From assembly GCA_036583965.1 (NCBI GenBank), contig JAZBQD010000019.1:2967006-3031005 (forward strand): a stretch of 64,000 nt of DNA, read 5' to 3'. The translations under genes and the position numbers were made by a program. The notes under the pieces were generated by a model. That model had not been told where the DNA came from, did not search any database, and was given only the letters and a program-made list of their open reading frames with translations. The DNA is from Prunella strophiata (Eukaryota > Chordata > Aves > Passeriformes > Prunellidae). Numbering within the stretch: position 1 is the stretch's first letter; each line of letters opens with the position of its first letter. Positions 26,710 through 37,677 of this stretch are shown here, piece after piece.

Positions 26710-26737
26710 AAAAAAAAAAAAAAAAAAAAAAAAAAAA
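26710..26737. repeat. Poly(A) run, 28 bases
   Basis: An uninterrupted A run. No flanking direct repeats that would mark a retroposed copy were found. Confidence 0.95.
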
Positions 26738-28279
26738 GAAGTCCAAAACAATGAATGAATATTTTCAGCTTAGCCCCTGATGCTTTCCAACACAGTTGGC
26801 CTCACTTTGCTCTTACTGTATAGATCAGCAGGTATCATCGGATTAGATTAAGACCAGCTGTTGGTTTCTAGTAAAGGAATTTCCCAAAAAGGTAAAATAT
26901 ATTTCAAGCTTAGCAGCCTAGATATTTTGGAAGAATAAAAACCTCCGCTCGTGACTGTAAAAAGCAGAGAAAAAGACATTATAAAGCATTTAAGAGCTTT
27001 GGTTTCAATTATTTTATATTAAAGGATAGGTAAGCTTAAATTGCTCAAACTCTTTATAAAAATAAAAGGGATTGTAAATAAAATTGGAAACAGATATACA
27101 ACAACCAAGTTCCCACAGGTGCATTTTCTTTACTGGGGAAATACCCGTGTGAATTTCCAGTTTCCCATCATGTAAGGGGAGACAATGAATTCTGAAGTTA
27201 CCCCGTTTGCCTTCGGACTTTGCCACAGAAGAAGAAACCTCTTGTCTCTTCAGACCCCAACGTCCCTGTGTGTGTGTCACAGCAAAGCAAAGGTTTGTGC
27301 TGCCCGCCGGGGCTCAGCCGAGATCAAAGCCCTGGGCCACTCACGACAAAACAAGAGGGTAAAGCCCAAAGAATCAAAGAGACAAAGGAAAGGTTTAAGA
27401 GATAAGGATCAGCCCCAGATATGATATTTCATCCAGATCAGATCCGGTGCAGAAGTTCAATTCAAAGTTCATAAGACAAAAATACAAAAGAGATCAGCTC
27501 CGAGGTTTTGTTGTTCTCTATCTCTCCAGGTCTGCAGTGACATTCCCATCTTCCAGGCTACAAAGGTTTCACCTGCATTATGCAGAACCATGGAGCTTAT
27601 CTCATCTCCTGCTCCTGGCTATGCATCTACTCAAATATGTATTTCAGGCATTTCTAATATCCTCACCCAGCCCCAAACCAAATGCCTCCAGCTGCATCTC
27701 ACAAACAAGGTGTGAAGTCCTGGGGTAACCAGCCAAACCAGAAACTCACTCCTTTCCTCAGAGAAAGGCACCTCTCCTCTCACTGAAGCTACACCAAGAC
27801 ATCATGGTGAAACATCTGAAGTTGTTTTTTAAAGACCAGGGGGAAAAAAAGAAAAAAAAAAAACCAAAACCCTGCACCTCTGGATTTCTCAGAGGTGCCA
27901 AACCTGGTGCATATTATATTTACATCTATAATTGTCTTGGCTTGCAGGGGAGTGCTTGGGAATTATTTGGTTGAAAGAGTCCATTTATCAAGAATTTAGG
28001 AATGAGAGAATGATGGCTGGGGAGGTTTGTAGGTGTTTGAAGGTAGAGGAGGCAACTGGGAACTGCGATGTCATTGTCCTCAGGCAAGGCTTGGCAGTGC
28101 CTCCCCTGGGAAAAGCTCCTCTGAACGAGGTGAAAATATCATCACTGACTCTTGGTTGCTGCAAACAGGATCAGAGAGACTGCAGAGAGCTGTGCTCCAC
28201 AAAATCCTACAGCTCTTTAAAGCTTTTATAAAAATACAACCAACGCCTCCCTCTCAGTGTTACAGACCCTCAGCTTTTA

Positions 28280-28545
28280 TCATGGAATATCCTGAGCAGG
28301 AGGGGACCCACAGGGATCATCCAGTGCAGATCCTGCCCTGCACAGACCCCCAGCAATCCCACCCTGGGCATCCCTGGAGCTCTGGCAGCCTCGGGGCCAT
28401 TCCCTGGGGAGCCTGGGCAGTGCCAGCACCCTCTGGGGGAAGAACCTTCCCTAAAATCCAACCTAAACCTCCCCTGGCACAGCTCCAGCTGCTCCTTCGA
28501 GCCCTGTCACTGTCACAGTGGATGCAGCTCCTACAGTCCAGTCCC
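28280..28545 (-). mobile_element. CR1 LINE 3' fragment, minus orientation
   Basis: This starts TCATGGAATATCCTGAGC. It matches the same CR1 subfamily as the copy at 55729 (CCAGTGCAGATCC, CCCTGGAGCTCTGGCAGCC, CCAACCTAAACCTCCCCTGG). The far limit is uncertain and could extend to about 28700. Confidence 0.88.
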
Positions 28546-31500
28546 CAGGGCATCCCCAGCTGCTCCAGACCAACACAAACAGTGCAGCTCTTCAGGGTGA
28601 GCAGGTCACAACACACCTGGCACAGGTTGGGCACTGCCCATCCACAACCTCCACACAAGAGAGGAGCCCTGAGCATTGCAGGGATGCTTTGCAGCAGCAC
28701 ACAGAGAGCCCCCAGGGATGCTAGGGCTCAGCAGGACTCTTCACCATGGGGTTTTGAAACAGCTGCTGCCTAAACACAAATGTGATTCCATCACTTGTCA
28801 GTCTCTGTGGTCTGCAAACACACAGGTTATTTCAGAGCACTGAGTTCCCTCAGAGCAGGTGAGGTTTCTGCCTGAACCCACATCTAGCAGAGCCTGCTCT
28901 GGCATCCTCACACCCTTCTGCTGGCTTTCCTCACCCCACTGCTCAGACAGAGTCACCCTGTTCCACAAATATTTACTGGAATACCTATTTCACTGCGTTG
29001 CAAAAGAGAACTCTGTGACCTTGTGAAGCACCAAAGGCAGCAGTTGGATGCAGAAGAAGACACAGGAGCAGCAAGGAAAAGTTTGGCAGGAATGATGAGA
29101 ACTTTCCTGTGCACAGTGTGAGGCAGCTGTCATTGCCTCCCTCTTAGCCAGAGCTGCACAAAAACATGTGGGAAAAAAAAGCAAAGAAAAAGGGATTTAG
29201 GAAAGTGAAAAAGAAAAAAAAAAAATATCTAGGAGACTTAATTCTTAAATTTGGTGAGTGGTGCAGGCTTGTGGTCAGGTTAGGCTGGTTAAATAAGGGC
29301 TGCAAATATCCAGCAAATGGGTCAGGGTTCAACACAGCATCCATTCTCTTACAGGGATGCTTTTGGCAGTAAAATATTGAAGGACATCACCAGGACTTGG
29401 TTGGGTAAATGACAGTGCCAATGCCCCCAGTGACAATGGGATTGCACCTGAGCCATGGGATCTGTGCACAGCCTGGCAGTGAGGTCACCCTGCTGCCACA
29501 ATACTACAGAATGTCTAAAGGACTGACTAAAAAAGCAATTTGGTATGGTCAAGACTAAACTTCTTTTGCAGCTAACAAAATATTAAATAAAAAATAAAGA
29601 ATATTAAAAAATATATATTTGGGAGATTTTACATCTTTCTACAAGGTGATTTTGTTCTCTTTGTTCCACAAGGGCAAAGAGGCATTTTCTGAACCAGAAA
29701 ATGATCCCATGGTGCTTTCCCAGGCACCAGTGTGGCTCTGGATTATCCCACTGCCCTTCCACCCTGAAGGAATCTGGACCCCAAGATTCCACCATCACCC
29801 TCCTAAAGGAGCAAGGTTGTTCTTGTGGAGAGAACTTGTGGCATGGAGGAAACCTCATGGCTGTTCCAATATTTCCTGCTTTGAAAGAGATTTGTGGATG
29901 ACCCACTCCCAATCCCTGACACGTGAAGACCCCTGAGAATCAGAGGAACACAAAGTCTGTCCCCATCACTGTTTATCTGATGCAGCACAAGAGTGTCACT
30001 CCAGAGTTTGGGTTTTTTTTGGCCAGGGGGGACAACTGGGTCCTTGCCAACACCACAGCCAAACCCACCTCCTGTGGGATGTGGGGTTTTCCATTTTGCC
30101 CCCAGAGATCACACACACCCTCTGAAGTTTCCCCACATGTGGTCCCCCAAGGTGCTTTCACAGCCTCCACACCACGGACACATCAGCCAGCAAGAGCTGA
30201 GCAGAATTCCAGACTCATAAATCTCCCAGCAATTACGAGGCCTCATTCAACCTCCCTGTGAGATAAAACAACCTTTGCATCATGGGATGGGATTTTTTTT
30301 TTCCTTTTTTTCCCTCTCTTTCCAACACATCGAGCTGGTGAAATGACAAGATGGGAAGAGGTGAGATTGTCCAGGATGATCCTTCACTGCAGTGATTGGG
30401 AAACCTGCACCACTGCTGGGATCTGTGGTTGGGTATTAGGTAAAAAATCAGGTAAAAAATGCCACAACATAAAAATAAATGTATAATGTAATTAAATACA
30501 TCTCTAGAATGTATTTATATAAATAATTAAAAATAAATAGCAATATAAATAAAGATAATAATTATAAACATACAAATATGTTCCCAGAATAAAGTAGTTT
30601 AGACAAGACTATGACAAGTAAAAATAATGGCTTCTTAATGCTGCATTTGTGGGGGATATTATTAGTATTATTAGTATTAACTTCTTGTCATTGTTGTTGT
30701 TGTTATTATTATTTTTTGCTGTATGTAATTACTTCAGTTCTTAAAAAGTAGAACCTATGGCAAGACACAGAAAAATAAAAAAAGAAGATGAAGAAAACCC
30801 CCATGTTTAAATTTGCTTTTGTATTAAGCAGTCTTATAGCTTTGATCAAAAGAAAATGCCAAAAAGAGCAACTGATCTGTCTGTTCTTATATGGAGTCTT
30901 GTCACAGCAGTTTTGCACTTGCTCAGTATTTTAAAAAGGCCTCAGACAATCAGGTGAGGTTGAATAAAATTCAGAATTTCAGTCCATTGGTCATCTCTAA
31001 TATCATGCTACCTGTTTAGATATTTCATTAGAATTAAGAAAAAAAAAATTAAAATGATCACAAAAAAATGCAAAATGAAAAATTTGAGGTAATTTCTGTA
31101 TCAGAATACACACTTTAATGAAACTAAAATGAAACTAAATTAATAAAATTAAATGGAAAATAATAAAATTAAGTTAAAATAAATTTCAGAAGGTCTGTTT
31201 CAGAAAATGCAATTTTTAAATTTTGCACTGAAACAAATCAGGCTTCCTGGAATTTCAGGAGACAAAGAAATGAGTATTTTAACCTTCTTCTTTGACAAAG
31301 TCCAATCTTTTACTGAAAAAAAATACAGTTACCAAAACTGTAAGTGAATCTGTTAAACTGTGATTTTTGGGCCCCACATGAGCACAGGTGAAACAATATC
31401 CTTGTCCACAATCCCACGGAGCTCACAGCAATTATGTGAAGCTGGAACAGTAATAAGCAGCATTTGTAGTTACATATTTTCAGATCCTAAAGGATTTCAT

Positions 31501-31565
31501 CCTTCCCAGTCCCAGGACACTGAACCAGCCCATCTACTCCTTATTTCCTCAGACAAAAAATGGAC
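28546..31565. other. Unique intergenic DNA, AT-rich in the second half
   Basis: No gene recognised. From 30430 to 31350 it is very AT-rich, with AATAAA/TTAATA words and short ATT or GTT trinucleotide runs (30660-30712). Confidence 0.6.
30464..31200. repeat. AT-rich low-complexity sequence with short trinucleotide runs
   Basis: Includes ATAAATAATTAAAAATAAAT (near 30520), (GTT/ATT)n at 30692-30712 and irregular AAAATTAA units (31080-31185). None is a long perfect microsatellite. Confidence 0.65.
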
Positions 31566-31830
31566 TCATAGGATGGTTTGGGTTGGAAGGGACCTTTAAA
31601 GGCCACTTTTTTCCACCCCCTGCCATGGGCAGGGACACCTTCCACTATCCCAGGCTGCTCCAAGCCCTGTCCAGGCTGACCTTGGGCACTGCCAGGGATC
31701 CAGGGGCAGCCACAGCTTCTCTGGGCACCCTGTGCCAGGGCCTCACTGCCCTCATCCTAAATAATTTCTCCCTTGTATCTAGTCTGAATCTGTCTATTTT
31801 CAGTGTAAAACCACTACCCCTTGTCCTGCC
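31566..31830 (-). mobile_element. CR1 LINE 3' fragment, minus orientation
   Basis: It starts TCATAGGATGGTTTGGGTTGG and runs through GCCATGGGCAGGGACACC, CAGCCACAGCTTCTCTGG and AACCACTACCCCTTGTCCTG. It is about 265 bp and well preserved. Confidence 0.95.
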
Positions 31831-33280
31831 AAGCATCACCAGCTGAGATCCACCAGGGAGAGACAGAGGAATCCCTATCACTGCTGAGGAAGGGAAGAAT
31901 TCCCAGACATTCTGAGCCCAGCCCTGTTGGCATCACTGGGTGACAGCCAAGTGCAGGCTCTGGAAAACTCCCTGCAAGTCCTTCTTGACTTGCCACAGCT
32001 CCCCACTGCTGGTTGTCCAGTAGCTGGAAAATGTGGGAAAGAGCTGAATTACTGGATTTTGCTTCCCTTGCCAAGCTCTGTAGGGATGAAGCCATGGGTA
32101 CCCTGCCCAGGGCACTCAGACTTTCCTGTACCCCCATCAGCAATGCAAAGTTGTTTGGGTTCCATGGGCAAACAGCTTCCCCTGGAAAGCTCTTCCCTCT
32201 CCAAACACATGACTGTGCTACTGGACACTGTTCAACTCAGCAAAGTCATCAAGTTAAGTCATCTGAGCACATTTTTGCAGCGAGAGGAGGCTGTGTGGTG
32301 GGCTGGCTTGGGAGAACAGTTGGATGCAAACGTCCCTGGGGGGAACAGATGCGGATGACACGCTGGAATCCGGCTGGGTTTCGTACAGCACTGTCCTCTC
32401 CAGCTCCCCAGCTTCACTACAGCCATTCCATGCTGGCCAGACACAGACCAAGGGTGGTACAAAGCCACTTCTACATCTGCCTTCTGCCACAGATCATCCC
32501 AGAGCCCACTGTAGGGGCCTCTCTGCTACCTGGCCCAGAGCAGAGCAGCTTTGGGGCTGCTCTGTGTTGTTTTTGTTGTTGGTCCTGTTCAGCACAGCTG
32601 AGGCATCTTCCTTCCAGATGTTTGCAGGGTGTGTTTGTGCTCACTTCGCTGATGCATGAGAACAGTCACAAGACAAGATGCTCAGCACCAGCCAAAATGC
32701 CCCAGCCTAAATAGCAGCCTTTATTTCCAGCTCACCTGTCCTCAGAACAATGGGTGTTGTGATTTCCTAAGTGTGTAATACAGCAGTGAGAGCTGAATAA
32801 ATAAACAGGAAACCCCTAGGCCTGATGATGTTGCTCAAGAAAGGCACAAAAGCAAAAATTCCACTTATCTGAGCATCCCTCCCAAATCTGCTTCCCACAC
32901 AACCTTTTGGGACATCACGTTTGCATCAGTTTCCTCAATTACTGATTCTATCACTGGTGCAATTCTTCAAGTGGCCTCCCAAGGGTGCCCCTGGGATGAG
33001 CTGGGGCTGGGAGGAAAGGGGGTGTAGTAACTTAGCTCTTGTTTTCCTGAGTGCGCCTGAGGCCACAAGCCACGAGCTTTCAGCTTGTGATTTAACCAGG
33101 TTTCCTGGAAAGGCAATTCCTTGGATTTCCATCCTACACCTTCCTCCTGGCTGAGCTCATGCGGGTCGCACCAGCTCGCTGCGTGGCCAACCTGTGTGTG
33201 TGGGACTGAGCTGGGGCTTGTGGCAGGGCTGGAGCTGAGACAGGCAGGGACAGAGCCTGGGGAGGCCGAGGCTGAGCAGG
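31831..33280. other. Unique intergenic DNA, no gene seen
   Basis: Frames of 143 and 233 residues near 31927-32714 show no domain. The 3' part leads into the minisatellite with an ordinary single-copy flank. Confidence 0.55.
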
Positions 33281-34907
33281 GAGCTGGAGCATGGAAGGAT
33301 CTGGAGCATGGAGAGGGATCTGGAGCATGGAGAGGGATCTGGAGCATGGAGAGGGATCTGGAGCATGGAAGGGGATCTGGAGCATGGAGAGGGATCTGGA
33401 GCATGGAGAGGGATCTGGAGCATGGAAAGGGATCTGGAGCATGGAAAGGGATCTGGAGCATGGAGAGGGATCTGGAGCATGGAAGGGGATCTGGAGCATG
33501 GAAGGGGATCTGGAGCATGGAGAGGGATCTGGAGCATGGAGAGGGATCTGGAGCATGGAGAGGGATCTGGAGCATGGAGAGGGAATCTGGAGCATGGAAA
33601 GGATCTGGAGCATGGAAAGGGATCTGGAGCATGGAGAGGGATCTGGAGCATGGAGAGGGATCTGGAGCATGGAAAGGGATCTGGAGCATGGAGAGGGATC
33701 TGGAGCATGGAGAGGGATCTGGAGCATGGAGAGGGATCTGGAGCATGGAAAGGGATCTGGAGCATGGAGAGGATCTGGAGCATGGAAGGGAATCTGGAGC
33801 ATGGAGAGGATCTGGAGCATGGAAAGGATCTGGAGCATGGAGAGGATCTGGAGCATGGAAGGGGATCTGGAGCATGAGAGGGATCTGGAGCATGGAGGGG
33901 ATCTGGAGCATGGAAAGGATCTGGAGCATGGAAGGGGATCTGGAGCATGAGAGGGATCTGGAGCATGGAGAGGATCTGGAGCATGGAAAGGGATCTGGAG
34001 CATGGAGAGGATCTGGAGCATGGAAAGGATCTGGAGCATGGAAGGGAATCTGGAGCATGGAGAGGATCTGGAGCATGGAAAGGATCTGGAGCATGGAAAG
34101 GATCTGGAGCATGGAAGGGGATCTGGAGCATGAGAGGGATCTGGAGCATGAGAGGGATCTGGAGCATGGAGAGGATCTGGAGCATGGAGAGGATCTGGAG
34201 CATGGAAAGGGATCTGGAGCATGAGAGGGATCTGGAGCATGGAAGGGGATCTGGAGCAGGAGAGGGATCTGGAGCATGAGAGGGATCTGGAGCAGGAGAG
34301 GGATCTGGAGCATGGAGAGGGATCTGGAGCATGGAGAGGGATCTGGAGCATGGAAAGGGATCTGGAGCATGGAGAGGGATCTGGAGCATGGAGAGGGATC
34401 TGGAGCATGGAAGGGGATCTGGAGCATGGAGAGGGATCTGGAGCATGGAAAGGGATCTGGAGCATGGAGAGGGATCTGGAGCATGGAGAGGGATCTGGAG
34501 CATGGAAGGGAATCTGGAGCATGGAAAGGATCTGGAGCATGGAAGGGGATCTGGAGCATGGAAAGGATCTGGAGCATGGAAAGGATCTGGAGCATGGAAG
34601 GGGATCTGGAGCATGAGAGGGATCTGGAGCATGGAAAGGATCTGGAGCATGGAGAGGATCTGGAGCATGGAAAGGGAGCTGGAGCATGGAGAGGATCTGG
34701 AGCATGGAGAGGATCTGGAGCATGGAAGGGAATCTGGAGCATGGAAGGGAATCTGGAGCATGGAAGGGGATCTGGAGCATGAGAGGGATCTGGAGCATGG
34801 AGAGGGACCTGGAGCATGGAGAGGGATCTGGAGCATGGGAGAGGGAATCTGGAGCATGGAAGGGATCTGGAGCATGGAGAGGGATCTGGAGCATGGAGAG
34901 GGATCTG
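33281..34907. repeat. 1.6-kb minisatellite of 18/19-bp units
   Basis: About 85 head-to-tail copies of a purine-rich unit, consensus GATCTGGAGCATGGAGAGG (19 bp). Variants end in GGAAAGG, GGAAGGG or GGAAGGA. 18-bp forms lack one G (ATGGAGAG) or have ATGAGAGG, and two longer forms occur near 33575 and 34838. The first 480 bp and the part around 34300-34500 are almost all 19-mers. Mixed 18/19-mer blocks recur at about 33781, 34037 and 34501. The unit contains no stop codon in any frame on the minus strand, so frames of about 600 residues stay open in all three. These are not genes. Confidence 0.97.
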
Positions 34908-35427
34908 TGCTCCTGCACAGGGACCGAGAGATCCGCAATTCTCGTGCAGCCGAAGGAAATCAGAGCATGGGATTGAAAGACCACTTGGAAAACATTAACA
35001 GCTCATTACTGATGGTCTGTTTAAAAAAACCCATTAATGTATATACACATGTCCCTGGACAGCACGTTCACCCCCAGCTAATGGCACTGAGTGGAAGCTG
35101 GAATGATCTGTGCGTAACGACCGAGCAAACTCCCAGCCCTCCCTCATTTGCACTTTTTCCCGCACAGGCTCCTCCTGACCTCTTCAAATCCCATCCCAAT
35201 TACAGCCTCCCACTTACCCTTCAATGTAAATAAATCCTGCATGGTGGGGATGGCTGCTACCAGCACAGATAAAAACAGTGCAGGGAAAGCACAACCTGCA
35301 GCCAGCTCTGGAAAAGGGCAGGAAAGCAAAGCACAGGAGGGAGGGACTGAGCTGTGGGGTGGGAGGTGACACCCTTGGGACTCTCAGAGCTTGGGCACAG
35401 CTCAGTCCTCCCTCTGGGGAGAGCTCA
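34908..35427. other. Unique DNA between minisatellite and CR1
   Basis: No gene. The plus frame that runs out of the minisatellite to 35233 is an extension of the repeat frame, not an exon. Confidence 0.6.
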
Positions 35428-35952
35428 GAATCATTCAGGCTGGAAAAGACCCCTAAGACCAAGTCCAACCATTCCCCCAGCAGTGCCAAAGCCACCACTA
35501 GCCCATGTCCCCAAGTGCCACATCCATGTGGCTTTAAAATCCCTCCAGGGAAGGGAACTCCTGGGCAGCTGAGCCAGCGCTGGACAACCACTCAGGAAGA
35601 AATTTTCCCCAATATCCAATCTAAACCTCCCCTGGCACAGCCTGAGGCCATTTCCTCTCCTCCTGTCCCTGTTCCCTGGGAGCAGAGCCCGATCCCTCTG
35701 GCTGTCCCCTCCTGTCAGGAGCTGTGCAGAGCCACAAGGTCCCCCCTGAGCCTCCTTTGCTCCAGGCTCAGTCCCTTCCCAGCTCCCTCAGGAATTCTCC
35801 AGTCCTTTCCCAGCTCCCTCAGGAATTCTCCAGTCCCTTCCCAGCTCCCTCAGCCTCTCCTGGTGCTCCAGACCCTTCCCCAGCTCCATTCCCTTATCCT
35901 GGACATGCTCCAGCCCCTCAATGCTGTCATGAGGGGCCCAAAACTGAACCCA
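35428..35952 (-). mobile_element. CR1 LINE 3' fragment, minus orientation
   Basis: This starts GAATCATTCAGGCTGGAAA, a diverged subfamily form (CCCTAAGACCAAGTCCAACC). It then runs through AATATCCAATCTAAACCTCCC and the long section ending GGGGCCCAAAACTGAACCCAG. About 525 bp. It contains a 31-bp tandem repeat at 35769-35852. Confidence 0.92.
35769..35852. repeat. 31-bp tandem repeat (2.7 copies) inside a CR1 copy
   Basis: Units at 35769-35799 and 35800-35830, with a partial unit at 35831-35852. Each begins CAGTCCCTTCCCAGCTCCC and includes CAGGAATTCTC. The second unit has one C-to-T change. Confidence 0.88.
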
Positions 35953-37051
35953 GATCATGCAAGGAGATCCAAAGCAGCAGAAAGACACCCACACCAAATA
36001 AATGGATATCCAGCAAGTCCCTACAGGTTATCCATGCACCTGAGTCTTCTCCTTGCTTGGATGCATAGGAAGCTGCCTCAGGAAACTTAGGATCTTCCCC
36101 TGGGAAAAAAATGCCATCTCCCCAGATGTATTCAAGAGCACTCTGAGAGAAAAAACCTGGATCTCTGTTGGCTTCCTGGGGCATCCTTAGGCTGCTGCTG
36201 CACTAACAATATTTTCTCTTGATTTGTGGAAGCTGAAGAGCACTTTTGGGCACTGGGGCAGGGTGAATGCCATATGGACACTCCTCACAGCACAAGGTGA
36301 ATGGAGAGAATGAGACTGCTAAAGACATCCAGGCTGCTCACTCCTAAATCTCATCTCTAAAGGAATCTTCCTCAACTTGCACCCAGCCTCATCCCTGGGC
36401 TGGGATGCTGGGACCTCACACTGCAGTTTCCCCAGGACTCAGCACTTCCTTTGCAATTCCAAGCCACTGGTGTGTCACAGGTGTGACAGATCTTGGGTTT
36501 CAAGTTCCTGAAGGCTGGGGGTATCTTTTAGATTTTTTTTTTTTCCTTATTTGTGGGCTTAATGCGGGATTCTTCTACTGATCATTAAACAATTACCCTG
36601 TGGCTTGAGATTGTTTTCAAAGGACCAAATGATGTTATAATGCTCTGGAACTGTCAACTTAATATATGGGGCTGTATTCAGCAGAAATTATAGGCAGTTT
36701 CCATGCCACAAAAGCCACACAAGTTCATGGATCCAGCCAAAATATCCAGCAGGAAGTTGTGCCAGGCCGCAGGGCCCGTTTTGCCAAGACCTGCAGGTGT
36801 TCCCCATGGAGAGCAGCCCCACCACTGATCCAGGAGAATCCCACACCTCCTCCCAGCCAGCCACAACCTCCCTGGGACACCTGGGCCAAAGCGTGGTGTG
36901 ATCCCAGAAGCAGCAGTGGGGATTTTTGAGGCTGTTGCAGCCCTGAGGTGACACAGCCCTTTCACCTGCAGGTGCAGGAGCTGTGGATGGAGACCCTGCC
37001 ACTAATTTTGGAGAGGTTCAGCTCCAGGCTGCAAACAGGGCTTGGAGCCTT
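35953..37051. other. Unique intergenic DNA, no gene seen
   Basis: Single-copy sequence ending at the left target duplication of the 37-kb LTR. No open frame of interest. Confidence 0.6.
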
Positions 37052-37057
37052 GGCCAT

Positions 37058-37671
37058 TGTCAGAGGTCTCTCAGGAGCTCGAGATGACCCTGATGTGTTT
37101 GAGAGTCTCTGTGTCCCAGCCCCAGAACCAAAGAAGGAGTCAGGAGTCTTCTTGTGCAGTTTCCAAGGTTGTTTATTATTTCTTATCTAACAAATTTTCT
37201 CCCTGACCAGCCCAGCTCTGTTCAGCAGGGCAGTCTGAGCACACTGCCCACCTCTGGGGCAGTGTTGTCTTTTTATACTAAAAACTACCTGTACATTATT
37301 TACAGTTATTTTCCAATACCTATCTGTTACAGAGTCCAACTCTACTCTAAACCAATCCAAAAGTGCCACCATCACCCAGAAGATGGAGGCTGTGAAGAAG
37401 GAGAAAGAAGGACAGAACACGCCCAAATTCCTCCATCTTGAGCCCCAAATCCTTATTCTAAAAAACCACAAAATTCTACTTTTTCACCCTGTGATAAACT
37501 AACTCTTACTCTAATTTTTGTGGCTCGCAACTCTTCATATAAGGTTGGTAATTTTTCCATGGCTCAAAATCAAAGGCACAGGGGTCCTGGGCTCTGTGCC
37601 AAGGCCTCTGAGCCCCCTGCCAGGGGCTGGAGCCACCCAGGGCAGCCAGAGGGTTGTCCTGGGTTCTGACA
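37058..37671 (-). mobile_element. Solo LTR, class II (ERVK-like) retrovirus, minus orientation
   Basis: The 614-bp element starts TGTCAGA and ends TCTGACA (perfect 7-bp inverted ends). It is flanked by identical 6-bp direct repeats GGCCAT at 37052-37057 and 37672-37677. On the minus strand a TATAAAA (37277-37271) is followed about 95 bp later by AATAAA (37177-37172), giving a U3-R-U5 order with U5 at the low-coordinate end. A 6-bp target duplication fits class II elements. No internal retroviral sequence is present, so this is a solo LTR left by recombination. Matching ends and duplication suggest it is fairly young. Confidence 0.88.
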
Positions 37672-37677
37672 GGCCAT

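Larger units (their letters stand above)
25831..28279. other. Unique intergenic DNA with poly(A) runs
   Basis: It contains a 28-base A run (26710-26737), a T run (26349-26363) and an A-rich patch (27842-27862). The A run has no recognisable retroposed gene before it. No protein gene seen. Confidence 0.6.

Noticed and set aside
26349..26737. T and A runs as possible tails of a retroposed gene
   Set aside because: No coding remnant next to the runs and no flanking direct repeats found.
28033..28773. 246-residue plus frame
   Set aside because: It runs through a CR1 3' fragment in reverse orientation and its flank.
33281..34907. CRISPR array or other prokaryotic repeat-spacer system
   Set aside because: Units are contiguous with no unique spacers, and the window is plainly vertebrate.
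32967..34984. Three overlapping minus-strand ORFs of about 600 residues and several plus-strand repeat ORFs
   Set aside because: They are translations of the 18/19-bp minisatellite. The unit has no stop codon in these frames, so all three minus frames stay open at once, and unit-length changes shift frame without penalty. This is not a repeat-rich protein gene.
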